A stretch of 64,000 nucleotides of DNA, taken from assembly GCA_026315105.1 (NCBI GenBank), contig CM048744.1, positions 660,985,676 through 661,049,675 on the forward strand, read 5' to 3'. The notes under the pieces are model-generated. The model ran no database searches, had not been told where the DNA came from, and saw only the letters and a program-made list of their open reading frames with translations. The translations under genes were made by a program, and so were the position numbers. Positions 1 through 11,906 of this stretch are shown here, piece by piece (position 1 is the first letter of the stretch; every line of letters starts with the position of its first letter). Origin of the DNA: Locusta migratoria. Lineage: Eukaryota > Arthropoda > Insecta > Orthoptera > Acrididae.

Positions 1-154
1 GACTTTCAGAACAAGTGCCAGTTCATTGTTCATCTAAGATTTTGTGTGGTACATGGAGGGATGGAATAAACCTCCACACCGTTTCACCGATAACCACAGA
101 AATATCTGTGACAAGAGTGAATAAGTATGAAACTTGAGATGAATGTTTTCATAC

Positions 155-354
155 ATGCCGGCCGCGGTGGCCGAGGGGACTGAGGCGCTTCAGTCACGGT
201 CTGCACGGCCACTACGGTCGGGGGTTCGAATCCCCCCTCGGGCATGGATATTTGTGCCGTGCTTAGTCGTAGTTAGTTCATAAGTAGTTTGTAAGTTTAG
301 GGACTGATGACCCCGTAGTTCAGTCCCATAGACTAGACTATAAAAAAAAAAAAA
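155..354 (+). mobile_element. tRNA-derived SINE, complete copy
   Basis: A tRNA-like head carries a box A-like stretch (TGGCCGAGGGG) and a perfect box B (GGTTCGAATCC), which form an internal RNA polymerase III promoter. The body contains GGGACTGATGACC and ends in an A-run at 342-354. The 10-bp TSD GTTTTCATAC lies at 145-154 and 355-364, so this is an intact retroposition event. It is one of several copies of the same family in the window (51759, 54094, 55498, 57449, 62364). Confidence 0.92.
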
Positions 355-364
355 GTTTTCATAC

Positions 365-1028
365 TCTGTTGACGAGTACAGACGCGCTGAAGAAAATTTA
401 CAGCACTGATAAATGTTGTATGTCTTCTCGTACTCCTACAAATTATATGGAGTTAACAAAGATATTTTTATACAAAATACTTTAATAAACGGTTTTTTAT
501 TTTTATTTATTTATTTATATTTTTTGCAATACCTAATGTTTTAGTGATCTTCGAATTTGTATCTAGTTGTATCTAGGAAATATGCTCAAAGTTAAAATAC
601 TTAACTTTGTCCTACTAGTACCTGAGATATGTATGAACAATAAGCCGCAAACCGCACGTTTCTACCTGTTCTCACTTCGGAGATACAGTATGCGAGATTA
701 AACTTGTAGCGATCATTTTGGAACACCCTGTAGTTTGCACGCTTCTTTATTGAGACAGTAAGAAACTGACAACAATGGGCGATGGCACGCCCCGTGACAC
801 CGCCAGGCACTGTTGTGTGGAGCTTGGCGCGTGCCTGCTGGCGCTGTCAGCCATGGAAATGCAAGCGAGGCAGCACCCCCTCTCGTGTCCCCGCTCCCCG
901 CGGTACGTCGTGGTCATTGGCCACTTATCTTCTACAACCGACAGAAAAACGTACTGCCTCTTTTCACTTGAAAAGAAAGAATGAGTAATTCAGTCAATGT
1001 ACAAAACTGCAAAAGTGTCGCAGGTTTT
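365..1028. other. Unassigned intergenic sequence
   Basis: The first part is AT-rich with no credible ORF. Around 775-990 there is a GC-richer stretch with two overlapping open frames that look like chance. The phrase GGAACACCCTGTAG near 720-733 resembles a transposon end, but no partner was found. Confidence 0.5.
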
Positions 1029-1503
1029 CATTCGGTTGTTCCCACAGACTACTTTCATTCGAAAAAATAAACGAATATTAATCCAACATAGTAAAACTAC
1101 ACCGACTGAAATGAAGAGGCCAACGTACTGTGTCAATTTTTTCATTCGGTTGGTCCCATCGACTGATTTAACTCAAAAGAAAAGGAATGAGTAGTCAAAC
1201 CGACTGTGTCGATTTTTTTAATCGGTTGCTCCGACCGACTGATTTCACTCAAAAGAAGGAATGAGTAGTCCAATCGTCTGCGTCGATTTTTTCATTCGGT
1301 TGATCCCACCGACTGGTTTCACTCAAAAGAACGAATGAATAGTCCAACCGACTGAATCGGTTGTTTCATTCGGTTGGTCCCACCGACTGGTTTCACTCAG
1401 AAGAATGAATGAATAATTCAACCGATACGAAAAACTACAACCGAATGATCGATTTTTTTCCAACAACCGAATGAATCGATTGTTTTCATTCGATTGTTCC
1501 CAT
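1029..1503. repeat. Minisatellite of about 75 bp with inverted core motif
   Basis: The core CATTCGGTTG (or a variant) recurs near 1029, 1143, 1219, 1293, 1367 and 1488. The central copies are spaced 74-76 bp apart. Each unit also carries CAACCGA/CCGACTG motifs in the opposite sense, so every unit can fold on itself. Copies decay toward both ends. No ORF explains the periodicity. Confidence 0.8.
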
Positions 1504-1987
1504 CACTACCTGTTATAGACGGAGCGATTGTTGTAATAGCCCCGATAGCCACGAAGAGCTGGGGTCCTATGTGTAGGGAACAAAGTTTCCTGCAGGGCTA
1601 TACAGAATGCTGGAAATCGGCACAATTGCTGCAATTAGGACAAATGGCGGAAAAAACCGCCACAGTTCCACTGCATGATCATAGAGGCTCCTCGTTGCTG
1701 GGACATGTAGATTGGGATGGTGCAGTGGAGTCTGCAAGATTGTTTGCCATCGCTGATGGTGCAGGCAGAGCCTCAACGTCCATCGCGTCTGGGGACTCAG
1801 CAAAAGCCAAGTCCTCAGGGGATGTGAGAATTTCTATTTCGTCCTCTGAGGCTGACGTTTGTTGTGGTGGCTCGGAAGCCACCTGGTGGTCTGCCTTTTT
1901 GGACCGCTTTTTCTTCCGTTCCCGCTTGTCTTTCAGTCTCTCCTGCTGGGAGGGCTTTTCTGCCGCAGTCTCGGGGACGGAGGATGC
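1504..1987 (-). pseudogene. I/Jockey-like LINE: end of ORF1 and start of ORF2
   Basis: On the minus strand the sequence encodes a lysine/arginine-rich then acidic ORF1 tail ending at a TGA at 1679-1681. ORF2 begins at an ATG at 1680-1682, so the two overlap as ATGA, a coupling typical of LINE ORFs. ORF2 opens with QWNCGGF and reaches CLQET-like ALQET, the N-terminus of an AP endonuclease, including the metal-binding Glu. After about 55 codons the frame degenerates and runs into the minisatellite at about 1503. This fragment is the continuation of the ORF1 at 15400-16051; the two were separated by insertion of LTR element B. No RT is left. Confidence 0.75.
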
Positions 1988-2571
1988 TGCGAGAGTGAAG
2001 GTCGGGATGAGAGTTTAAAATAGGGAAAGTTTAATTTTTAAAACTCACAACCACCAACTGCGAACCAAATTCCTGAACATGCAAAAACACTGGAACTGTG
2101 ATTGCTATTGTTTGACTCATTTTCTAGGGGATGATATCACACATTCACAGCTTTCCTTCCCTGCATATGATTAACAAAAAATTCATAATGAAGTCAAGTT
2201 CATGAGAGAAAAGGGTGTACTAACTACTATTTTTGAAAACACGTGAAAGTTCACTTTATGTTGTTTATTTCACAATATTAGAACCCTATGGCTGATACGT
2301 CTGTACGTCGACACATTTATCAAATACAGTTATAGCTCGTGAGCCCCCAGACAAAATGAATATTTGTCACAAATTGTTTTCACACCATGTGGCTGTCTCA
2401 AACACCGTTTATGTTCATGCCTATGTGACATACATTGCTACCATAATTAATAAGATTAAAATTGTGTAACATTTAGTGCATTGGCATGGTCAATGTTTGC
2501 AGTGAACTTCATACTGTTTAATTATCAAATGCTATTAATTACCAGTATTTCTATTGGACGGTAATCTCACA
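1988..2571 (-). repeat. 3' LTR of element B with large internal deletion
   Basis: This LTR starts TGCGAGAGTGAAGGTC and ends GTAATCTCACA in plus-strand sense, matching the ends of the LTRs at 13827-15399 and 43301-44863. It is 584 bp rather than about 1570 bp. At about 2430 the sequence jumps from CCTATGTGAC to ATACATTGCT, skipping about 985 bp that both other copies keep. A GTGGGGGTAT purine-rich tract (minus strand) abuts it at 2572-2581. Confidence 0.88.
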
Positions 2572-4157
2572 ATACCCCCACTTGCGGCATCAAAACATGT
2601 GCAGGATGGCGCAAGTAGCACCAAAATTAATACATTCAAATGAGCAAAATTTAAAATTACAAAATTATTGAATCGGATTGACTCAAACACTATACCAATT
2701 ATGACCTCGACTAATGCAAAATAAATAAATAAATAAAAATAAACAGGGCAGTGAGATAATTTCCCAATATTTGTACCATTAAGACCACTTATAGTGTGTG
2801 CATATTTTTAAGAAAAGAATCCTTATAATTAATTACATCCATGAAATTTAAGTGTGCCTGTTGTTTATATACAGAATTGGCACCAAATTTATAATAGTAT
2901 TAACCTTTAGTCTTTAGAGGACCTTGTCCTACATGGAAAAACTTAAAAACTTTTGACGGTGTACACTCCACTTGTTTAAAGGAAATCTCTCATCACTTTT
3001 ACACTGAGAACCCCAGAGTCATCGTTGCAGCAACTCTGGTCCATGGTGTATGGTCCTATGTCTCCGTCATTTCAACCAACATGCTGTTGCAGCTTAGATT
3101 CACGGCACTGGATCAAGCGTTCTTGTTCACACACGTTATATGCACCCTACATGGAACAGGAAGAGCAGAAGGCACTCATGAGTCAACATAGACAAAAGTT
3201 TGTCTGGACACCAGGATTTGGTTGGATTTGTATCCCACCCCTCTGCCATCCAGACTTGGTGCAATTGAAACTAAGCATTGAGACATGTACAGTAACATGC
3301 AAATCAACAGAATTAAGAACTCAAAGTGGCTGGTGTTAGTCATTATCAGATCAACCCAAACCACCATGCCTGCACTCTCATCAGCCATAGCTTCAGATGA
3401 AACAGACAAGAGAATATGTGGCCTACTTGGAGTATTATTCCATCAAATATAACACCAACAACTGCCTGTGTCAAAAATACATCTTAAAGCTCAAATAATA
3501 CTACCAAACGAATGTTATCATAGAGAATTTTCTCTTCTATCAAAATGACACCTACAAGCATAAATACAAATCCTACCCCCTCGCACCAAAAAAAATTATT
3601 TTTGCTGGTGTGAGATTTAATTGGCCCCTACTATCCCAAGTTAGTCCTAGCACGTCTATACTTCACAGTAACTACAACTCCTGCAGCCTGTGAGCATCAA
3701 TTGAAAACAATATATATATACGTCCTCTAGTCCTGATTCCAGATTAGTATACATAAACAAAAATAAAAACAATTTAATTATCATTCATAGTATTACCTAA
3801 CTAAATAGTTTCACTACTCATACATAAATAATGATGACACAATAAACACAATATACCTCTCAGCTGCTGTTTCAGGAATGAGTCCTGGCAACAATTGCAC
3901 CTTTCACCAAAACATATACATATTTACCTCTTGTACCACTGTTGAACTGTAAATCAGATACAAGCACATGTTTTAACACAAACAACAACAAGAAAAAGAA
4001 TATATAAAGAAAGCATGTAAACGTGACCCCAATGCTTAAATCTAAACACACATGTAGATACTAACACAGACCACAGAATAAATATACACAAATTCTTAAC
4101 CTACTATCTACAATGCATTGAATCTCACACTTCATGATTTACACTGGTTTATGGCAC
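2572..4157. other. Internal region of element B without recognisable ORF
   Basis: About 1.6 kb between the protease-like ORF and the 3' LTR, where pol and possibly env would be expected. The open frames here (for example 3025-3339 plus, 3176-3409 minus) show no RT, RNase H or integrase motif. The region is AT-rich, with short TATA runs near 3711-3720. Confidence 0.6.
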
Positions 4158-5483
4158 TTACTTGTGTAAACATGCCATTAAATCTTTATCATTTACAAAA
4201 TTTTTGAATTTCACCCTCTTCATGCATCCCTCTAGACTTAATTCTAACACTTTATCTTTATACTCCAACTGAGCTTCATATTTGCACAGGAAATCACTTC
4301 CTAACATTAGATTTAAACAAAGTCCCTTTATGACTAATAAATCTTGAATAAACAGCTCCTCCTCAATGGTTACTTCAAATTCTGGGTTCCCTGCATTTAA
4401 CACTTCTATTTTTCTTGCAAATGCACACTTTTCTTTTTCCCATGCCCCTGGTTCTAGAATCTTTAAATATTTTAAAAACCTGATCCAATCATCAGTCCCA
4501 TAGTCATGCACTTCTTTGTTAATCCAACCTACATTCAACCCATCTTCATCCATGCATGTATATTGTTCATTATTATAAATGACAGAGGATTGTATCTTAT
4601 TCTCCTTATCACCTGACCCCTCCTGTATAAGTTCATGTACCTCACTTAACTCATCATGATCTAAGGTACACATGCCTAATCCCCTTAATTGATCATACTC
4701 ATTGTCCCCATTCACAAACTCTTTCAACACATTGTAATAAGTCTGGTCCCTATTATATTGTTTGCCTAGTCTGTCCAAGTAATCATATTTGTGCCATAGC
4801 CAATCATCTGGTGCCCACTTCCTAATCCAGTTTATTTTCCCAATTAAATTTCTGGTTTGTGCATCTGCACTGTCAACTTGATCTTCCTCAGAGATCTTCA
4901 CATTTATATTAACATTTACAGGTCCAATGTCATTTATTGTCTCTACTGGACCACATTTATTTACATTTAATTTAGAAAAACATTCACTCTCATTCATACA
5001 TTCCACAACATCTATGCTGGCTCCAGTACCATCAATATTTACATTCATACTTTCACATTCAGTCAACACTTGTGCCTCTGACCTATGCAAAACTAAGGCT
5101 AACCCAACACTGTTTTTATCCTCTTTAATGTTATTATCAAATAAACTTCCCACATCATAGTCTCCTTTATTGTCCTTGTTTCTAGCATTCCTCCTCCGGT
5201 TTGCATTTCTTTTGTTATGTTGCAAAAACCAATCCCCAAAAATTTCCTCACTACCTATAACAGCATCCATCTGACACATACTTTCCTCTCTTTTCTTCCT
5301 TTCCTTGTTTACTCTATTTATGTTTTCTTCCCTCTTTTCTTTATCCTTGCCTTTGTGAACTCCTACTTCCTCTTTCCTATCATCATCTCTGTCCATGTGA
5401 CATAGTTTTTCCTCCCTTCTCTGCCCATCTCTATTCCTACTGTAATTATGATCATTTGATCCCCTGTTATCCCATCTTATCAT
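4158..5483 (-). pseudogene. Element B: charged linker plus aspartic-protease-like C-terminus
   Basis: A 441-codon open frame. The first half is very rich in Arg, Asp, Asn and Lys. The last ~90 residues resemble the C-terminal half of a retropepsin domain, with LNLMLGSDFLCKY followed by a beta-strand-like LEYKDKVLEL; this corresponds to the LG-x-DFL flap region found in Gypsy-like proteases. The catalytic DTG/DSG triad is not visible where expected, so activity is doubtful. It follows the gag-like ORF at 5537-6330 on the same strand and probably continued it through a frame change. Assignment to gag-pro is inference from order and this motif. Confidence 0.6.
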
Positions 5484-5536
5484 CCTGTTATTAGAATAGC
5501 TCCTTGTCCCAAAACGGACCTCATTTGGAACAAATC

Positions 5537-6330
5537 TTAGTTTCCCTGATTCTGTCTCTGATTTTCTCTCCTACTGTTATCCCCATTCCTATTTCCACCT
5601 TCCTGCCTTTGATTTCTCCTATCAATTTCCAATGTTTCCCTCTGGCTTCTATTCTCCCAGTTGTCTCCTCTGTTATTGTTACCTCTCCAATTTTCATTTA
5701 AATTCCTCTCTCTATTGTGGTTTTCCTGGTTGTGACCCACATTTCTATTGCCTCTGTTTTCATTGTGGTTCACATGCTGTGTTCCCCTGAGCTGTCGTTC
5801 CACAACTAAACCCTGATCTATCTTTTCTACAAATTCAATGAAATTCTCAGCTGAATCTGTGGGATGGTGAATTAACTGCCAATGCAAATCTGCAGGTAAC
5901 CTTCTACACAAAGTGGAAATTACTGCTAAAAGACTCAAAGGTGTATCTAAATGTACTAGTTTCTCAAGTTCCTCCTGACACAATTCCTTCATGCTCTGTT
6001 GACCTTTCACATAGTTTGGCCCGTTCAGGAATTCATTTTGTATCTTAGTTTGCTTGGCATCCCCCCAATACTTATTTAAAAACAATTTTTCAAACGCCCC
6101 AAAGTAACAAATTTATCAGCACACTGATTTGCCCAAGTTTGAGCAGAACAGTCAAGCATTCTCTTTGCTAACTTCACTTTACACTGGTCTGACATACCAG
6201 GCACAAATTGGTCCTTGCATGCAGCCAAAATTTCTACTGGATGATAATTACCCACTCCTCAAAACTTTTTGCCATTAGGTGTCTGCACCATGGACCAATT
6301 AGTGTTTCCTGATGCAGTACACAATTATAG
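5537..6330 (-). pseudogene. Element B gag-like capsid region
   Basis: The open part (5537-6085) begins FLNKYWGDAKQTKIQNEF, matching the conserved region of Gypsy-class gag (major homology-like segment), and runs through an alpha-helical domain to a tail dominated by Asn, Arg, Gln and His. Upstream to about 6330, another frame reads HPVEILAACKDQFVPG and TWANQCADKFVTLG, so the capsid start is present but shifted. The tail has no CCHC knuckle. The protein would package element RNA. Frameshifts make it a pseudogene. Confidence 0.7.
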
Positions 6331-6389
6331 ATTATTTATTCTAGTGTTCACCTTCTCAATCTCAGTATTGTTTACTGTCACTACTTGTT

Positions 6390-7010
6390 CTATCTTTTTC
6401 CTAAAGTTACATTCTGTATTCTATAATTTTCCTGACAACAAAGTTTTTGTTTCCTCAATACCTGCCACATCCTCTTGTCAACCTCAGCCAATGCCTGCAT
6501 AGTGCCCTCAATCCTGTGATCACATATTTGTTTCACAGCATCTAACTTGCCTCCTACCTCAGTCTCAATACCACCAATTCTGGCATGTATCTCCTTTTCC
6601 CTATTTTCAAACTGTTCTGTTAGACTTCCTATCTTTTTGTCAATGTCTGTGATTATTTCTGCCTTTAATGCAAACATTGAATTTTGTAGTGCCCCAATGT
6701 CTGCCTTAAAGTCTTCTTTCAATTCTGATTTTACAGTTCCTATTTCTGATCTAAAATTTGAATCTAAATGTAAGTTTGAATTTTCTATTTTTGATTCTAA
6801 ATGTGAGTTTGATTTTTCTATTTTTGATTCTAAATTTGAGCTAAAACCCGCTAACATGGCTGCGATCATCTCCGGTGTCAACAACATTTCCCCAGTATTT
6901 ACCCTCTCTAGACTTTCTGGTATGCTACTCTCTGAATCTACGTCGCTTGGCGACTTCTTAAAAACCTGATCCATGATTTGGTACCACAAGAAAGCTTGAT
7001 TAACACACAA
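6390..7010 (-). pseudogene. Element B gag N-terminal coiled-coil region
   Basis: A 206-codon frame with long heptad-type stretches: repeated LESKIE/NSNLHL units around residues 55-85, then alternating charged helices to about residue 180. It lies just upstream of the capsid-like frame on the same strand and is probably the N-terminal part of the same gag polyprotein; the join falls near 6330-6390. No similarity beyond coiled coil was recognised. Confidence 0.6.
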
Positions 7011-7404
7011 GAATTTATAGCGCCAGCTGCTTTACTTATCTTTTAATCCAGAAGTTGCTGCACCGAGCTGCGACGTCCCCAACGCTCGCTGCCGTCTGTT
7101 GTAGAAGTTGTGGCTGTAATATGTCCTCACTGCATCCCTTATCCTTTGTAGAATAGAAACTGCTGGGTCCCGACGTTCCGTTGGCGACTTGCGAAGTCCC
7201 CACGATCACTGCTGTCCGTTGCAGACGATGAAATTTGAGTGCATGGGTGGATCCCTCGCGCCACCGCTCACTGCTGCCGGGCCGATGCGCCGTCGATCGT
7301 CGGTTACAGAACTCTGCCAACCACCAACCGTTGTTAACCACGTGACGCGTTCGCGTACCGTCCACGATTATGCTAACTGTTTTGTCCACTATCACTGTCC
7401 TAAG
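7011..7404. other. Element B leader fragment left of element A
   Basis: Untranslated leader of element B between its gag start and the insertion point of element A. The 5-bp duplicate CTAAG at 7400-7404 is the left TSD of A. Overlapping frames on both strands show no known motif. Confidence 0.55.
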
Positions 7405-7859
7405 TTTTGTGTCCCAACTTCGTCGCCGCTTTTGTGTCCCAGCCTCGTCGTAGGTGTCGGTGGCCGAGTTGAATGAGACCGACACGCTGGTGCAGGTACG
7501 GAGGGGAGCAGCCAGAAACTATAAACACTCGAGTAAATTAGAAAGAGATATATTGCACAGAATGTAACAATACTTAACTTTTACATAGTACTGCAGAATG
7601 TTGATACATAGTTGTTAGAGGCCTGCCTAGTGCCTGTACAATAGCAAAGTCTTCACTCGTGCCTATCTGATTACGACGGTCCTAACTCGTTGCTATCTCA
7701 GTCCGTCGTGCGAAGTCACGATGCCGCTCAGTGCCGGCCACGAGCGGAGCCGCCCCAGAGGGCGCTCGCGGCTGTCGTCGTGAGAACGCCGCGCCGTGTG
7801 TGCATGGCGGCGCGCGGCGAAAGTAAGTGGCGCGCACTTTGTACTTGTGCGACACCACA
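7405..7859 (-). repeat. 3' LTR of element A
   Basis: 455 bp, same length as the 5' LTR. I see two substitutions between them (near 7420 and near 7797). In element sense it begins TGTGGTGTCGC and ends GGGACACAAAA. The end of the integrase-containing frame runs into this LTR. Confidence 0.95.
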
Positions 7860-8775
7860 CCCCTCCCCCCCAAACTGCCGCGCCGTCGTGGCGTAGGGCT
7901 GAGGGCCACGGCGACGGCACTGGGAGGAGGGCCTGGGCGGGGGCGTTACTGGTGGGACGGGCGTCGTAGCTGAGGCCGGGATCGAGACGCCGTCCGCGCC
8001 CCGGCATCCGCCTTGCGATCCTCCAGGGAACCCGCCGAAACCTGGGGAAGGGCACCCGCCCCCGCCCAGAGGGAGCAGGTCATCTTCTTCTGAGGTGCGT
8101 GGCCCAAGCTGGGGGGGCCCGCACGGTCCCGGAGTCCCTCTCGGTGACGGTGTCATCTGCGGCGGCGACAGCGGCGGCGACGACTGCGTCGGATGTACGT
8201 CGACGTCCATAGGGATCTCGTAGTCCGGGGACGAACGATGTGGTTGTGCTCCCTGGCGGTGAACTGGGTCTGGAATCAAGAAACCGGAGACAGGATCGCG
8301 CGGCCTGTGCAGGCGCAATTGGTTTGCGTGGCGCCGCAGCTCCGACCCTGTGGAAGAACGTATAACAAACATATTGCGCCCGAGCACGCGCTGAATGGTG
8401 CCCGGCAACCATGTCTTCTTGTTTCCAGCAAACACCCTGTACAGCACCGGCATAGAAACCTGAAAACGCGTAGCGCCATACGAACCGACTCGGTGCGTGG
8501 GAGGCTGCAGCAGGTGAAGGAGAGTGCGGTGACGGCGGCCGTGTAGCAGCTCGGCAGGAGACGGGCCGTCACGTGGCATGCACCGATACGTAGACAGGAA
8601 AATTTGAAGAGCTTGCTGCCTGGAGTGCTGACCTTTCATCTTTTCCATGTGTGACTTGAATGTTCGAACGAAACGTTCTGCTTCACCATTGGACTGAGGG
8701 TGAAAAGGTGCGGTGGTTATATGCTGAATGCCATTCACACGACAAAACTGTTGAAATTTCGCACTAACAAACTGT
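7728..8775 (-). pseudogene. Element A integrase C-terminal half
   Basis: A frame continuing the integrase core after a frameshift. It opens with NGIQHITTAPFHPQSNGEAERFV, whose first residues contain the third catalytic Glu (SNGEAERF) of the DD35E triad. It then has the PSPAELLHGRR helix and a proline-rich tail with no chromodomain seen. The frame enters the 3' LTR. It is separated from 8735-11830 by an extra CA near 8774-8779. Confidence 0.88.
7860..7873 (-). promoter_or_regulatory. Polypurine tract of element A
   Basis: Minus-strand TTTGGGGGGGAGGGG immediately precedes the 3' LTR start TGTGGTG. This is the normal place for the plus-strand DNA primer in reverse transcription. Confidence 0.88.
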
Positions 8776-11700
8776 GTGGTCCATTGTCACTGACGATAGT
8801 TTCAGGCAAACCTTCGATGCAAAACACTGACGTTAAGGCACTGATTGTACTAGACGCTGTCGTTGAGTTCATGGCTATCACAAAAGGAAACTTGCTGAAA
8901 GCGTCTACAACAATTAACCAGCGCGTATTCCAGAATGGTCCGGCAAAGTCAATATGTAAACGTTGCCATGGTCCCTTGGGGCGTGGCCAGTCTGAGAAAC
9001 GTTGCGGAGGAGCCGCCTGATGCTCCGCACAAACAGTACACTGTGACGTCATGTGCTCTATCTGAGCGTCCATACCAACCCAGGTACAATGACGTCTGGC
9101 CAATTGCTTTGTCCTAACAATACCCCAATGTCCTTGATGCAGGAGGCGTAACACTTCTCGTTGCAGGGAACGAGGAACAATCACTCTTGCTTGGTCGTTG
9201 TCCGTATGTAACAACAGAACACCCTGACTTGAAGATAATGCATGACGTTGTGCAAAATAACGTCGAACCAGAGGCCGATCAATGTCTTTGGCTCTGGCAG
9301 GCCACCCTGAGCGAACAAAACGTGCTACCACACTTAGGTCTGCATCCGCAGCTGTTTCCTGTGCAACCCGACGAGAGTTCAAAGGAAAGTCTGCGACAGC
9401 GGAAGCATCTCTGGAGTCTATCTGACAACATGCCATTTCTGAAGAATCAAATGATACATCCTGGCCAACCGGAAGTCGGGAAAGTGTGTCCGCGTTAGCA
9501 TGTTTAGTGGTAGGTCGGTACAAAATCTCATACTGATAATTAGACAATATCAAGGACCATCTCTGAAGCTTTTGTGCCGTACGTGGCGGAATCGGCTTTG
9601 TGGGTGAGAACAACGACGTGAGAGGCTTGTGGTCTGTCAACAAATAGAATTTTCTGCCATAGAGATAATGATGAAACTTTGCGACGCCGTAAATTATTGC
9701 TAAGGCCTCCTTTTTTATCTGACTGTAATTCTGTTGCGTCGGCGTCAGTAGCTTGGATGCAAAGGCAATAGGACGATCGTGAGATCCAATACGATGTGAG
9801 ATTACAGCGCCCAGACCATATGACGAGGCGTCAACTGCTAACACTACAGGCTTCTGTGGGTCAAAGGGAATCAAACATGCATCACTGAGCAGTGCAGACT
9901 TTAGTTTGTCAAAGGCAACCTGACAATCTTTAGACCATACAAAAGGAACATTCTTCCTACGTAAGTGATGCAGTGGAGCTGCAATCTGAGAGGCATTGGG
10001 AATAAATCTGAAATAATAGTTAAGCTTTCCCATTACTGCTTGCAATTCATACACATTCTTAGGAGGAGGCAAGTCTTTGATTGCTCTAAGATGTGACTGT
10101 AAGGGATGAATTCCTTGGGCATTAATCACATGGCCTAGGTACTCTATTTCAGTTTGAAAAAACGAACACTTTGCTTTATTGCAACGTAGACCTGCTGCAG
10201 TCAAAACTTTGAAAAGGCACTCCAGGTTTGCTAAATGTTCTTCAACTGTACGTCCGGATACCACAATGTCATCTAAATAGTTCGAACAACACGGTACAGA
10301 AACTGTCAGCTGTTCCAAAAAACGCTGAAAAATAGCGGGAGCGGAAGAACTGCCAAAGGGTAGGCGTTGAAATTGAAAAAGGCCCATGTGAGTATTAATG
10401 ACGAAAAACTTTTTTGACTCGTCATCAAGCGGAATTTGTAAGTATGCCTCTGCTAAATCAATCTTGGAAAAGAAATGAGACTGTCCTAATTTGTCCATCA
10501 GTTCCTCAGGTCTGGGCAGAGGGTAAGTGTCTACAATTGTTTGACTGTTGACAGTTGATTTGAAGTCCGCACAGAGACGAAGTTTTCCTGACGGCTTGGG
10601 TATAATTACTATAGGCGAGGCCCACTGACTCGCAGAAACAGGAGAAATCACCCCACTATCTTGCCAACGTTTAAGTTCTTCGGCAACTGTATCATGCAAG
10701 GCGATAGGCACTGGTCTAGCTTTACGAAATTTTGGAACTGCAGATTCTTTTAAAGTTACATGTGCCACGAAGTCTTTTGCACAACCTAGTTCCGGCGAAA
10801 ACAAGTCACTATATTTGTCACACAATGCATTGATTTTATCCTGAGGCACTATTGACGATATTTGAAGCACATCTCTTTGAATCGATAAGCCAAACAAGTC
10901 GAATGCATCTAGTCCAAAACTGTTCTGTGTCGATTTGACCTGAAGAACTACAAAAGCAACTGTTTTTGTTACACCTTGAAAAGAGGCGGGCAGGCTACAC
11001 GTTCCTAGCACGGGAATATTTTGACCTGTGTACGCTGTCAGCACTTGCTGTGACGGCGACAATGTTGGCGAACCCAGAAGTTCATAAGTATCTTTATTAA
11101 TTAATGTAACAGCGGAACCAGTATCAAGCTGGAATTGCACCGTCTTATTTTCTATGAAGAGAGTCACAAAAAGTTTTTGCTTGCGGCGCTCGACAGGTGC
11201 GCGAATGTGGGCAACGTCTGCTACGGTTTGTTTGCTGCGTATGCGCGGGCCGCGTAGTGAAGGAAGCGGCGCAGACTCGGCACGCAGCGGATTAACAACA
11301 CTGTCACTAGATGACACTACCGCCGGATCGGCGTCCGCGCAATGCGAGGCTACTGCACTAAAATTACTTTGAGTAGCTACACCAATTCTACTGTCACTAG
11401 CTACACAGTACTGGGCACTATTACAAGGAGCAGTTGCAGAAGGCACTATTTTCACTACAGGAATGCACTGTTCATAGTCATTTTGTTTGTCCCGAACCCC
11501 TTTCCGTTGCACTGTTGTACGCGCTCGTCGGCGCTTGCTACGTGGCGCACTATATAGTTTTGCCATAGGCGCAGAACTACTTTCTTGCAATTGAGATCCA
11601 AGGAAAGCACTGTTCAATTCCACAGCCCGTATAACATTTACAGAATGAACTGTTCTCGCACTTTGCGAAGCACCGTTTCTAACGTTACTGTTCATAGTCA

Positions 11701-11830
11701 TTTTGTTTGTCCCGAACCCCTTTCCGTTGCACTGTTGTACGCGCTCGTCGGCGCTTGCTACGTGGCGCACTATATAGTTTTGCCATAGGCGCAGAACTAC
11801 TTTCTTGCAATTGAGATCCAAGGAAAGCAC
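8735..11830 (-). pseudogene. Element A pol: protease, RT, RNase H, integrase N-half
   Basis: The frame is 1031 codons. Visible domains in order are: retropepsin with LDTGSAVTLI near residue 235; RT with FFSKIDLAEAYLQIPL and the catalytic NYLDDIVV near 515-520; RNase H with VLAVDASSYGLGAV and the LTDHKPL strand; an integrase HHCC zinc finger (HQGHWG...CTVCAEHQ); and an integrase core with HIDFAGPF and SDNG (first two catalytic Asp). The product copies element RNA to DNA and inserts it in the nucleus. The first ~70 codons are an out-of-frame reading of the 220-bp duplicate, not real N-terminus. It ends early after SDNGP because of a 2-bp insertion. Otherwise the domains look intact, so loss of function is recent. 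Confidence 0.93.
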
Positions 11831-11906
11831 TGTTCAATTCCACAGCCCGTATAACATTTACAGAATGAACTGTTCTCGCACTTTGCGAAGCACCGTTTCT
11901 AACGTT
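11467..11906. repeat. 220-bp perfect tandem duplication at the gag-pol boundary
   Basis: Unit 1 (11467-11686) and unit 2 (11687-11906) read the same, with ACTGTTC repeated again at 11907-11913. 220 is not a multiple of three, so the duplication shifts the frame between gag and pol and creates the apparent separate ORFs. Confidence 0.93.

Noticed and set aside
157..240. tRNA gene (also at 55498, 57560-57644, 60388, 62364)
   Set aside because: Heads resemble tRNA with A and B boxes, but lack a proper anticodon arm and are fused to SINE bodies with TSDs.
1494..2018. 174-codon plus-strand ORF
   Set aside because: It is antisense to the LINE ORF1/ORF2 fragment and crosses the LTR boundary at 1988; no protein-like motif.
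3025..3339. Possible envelope or pol ORF of element B
   Set aside because: No signal peptide, membrane segment or enzymatic motif; short and not on the element strand.
2572..7404. Endogenous retrovirus with vertebrate affinity, suggested by the tRNA-Pro primer site
   Set aside because: The gag-like frames resemble Gypsy-class elements, the TSD is 4 bp, and every neighbouring element is of insect type; primer choice alone is weak evidence for kinship.
7690..8055. Overlapping GC-rich ORFs on both strands
   Set aside because: They lie in the element A LTR and integrase tail; the same frames recur in the other LTR.
8193..8546. 117-codon plus-strand ORF
   Set aside because: Shadow of the integrase C-terminal frame of element A.
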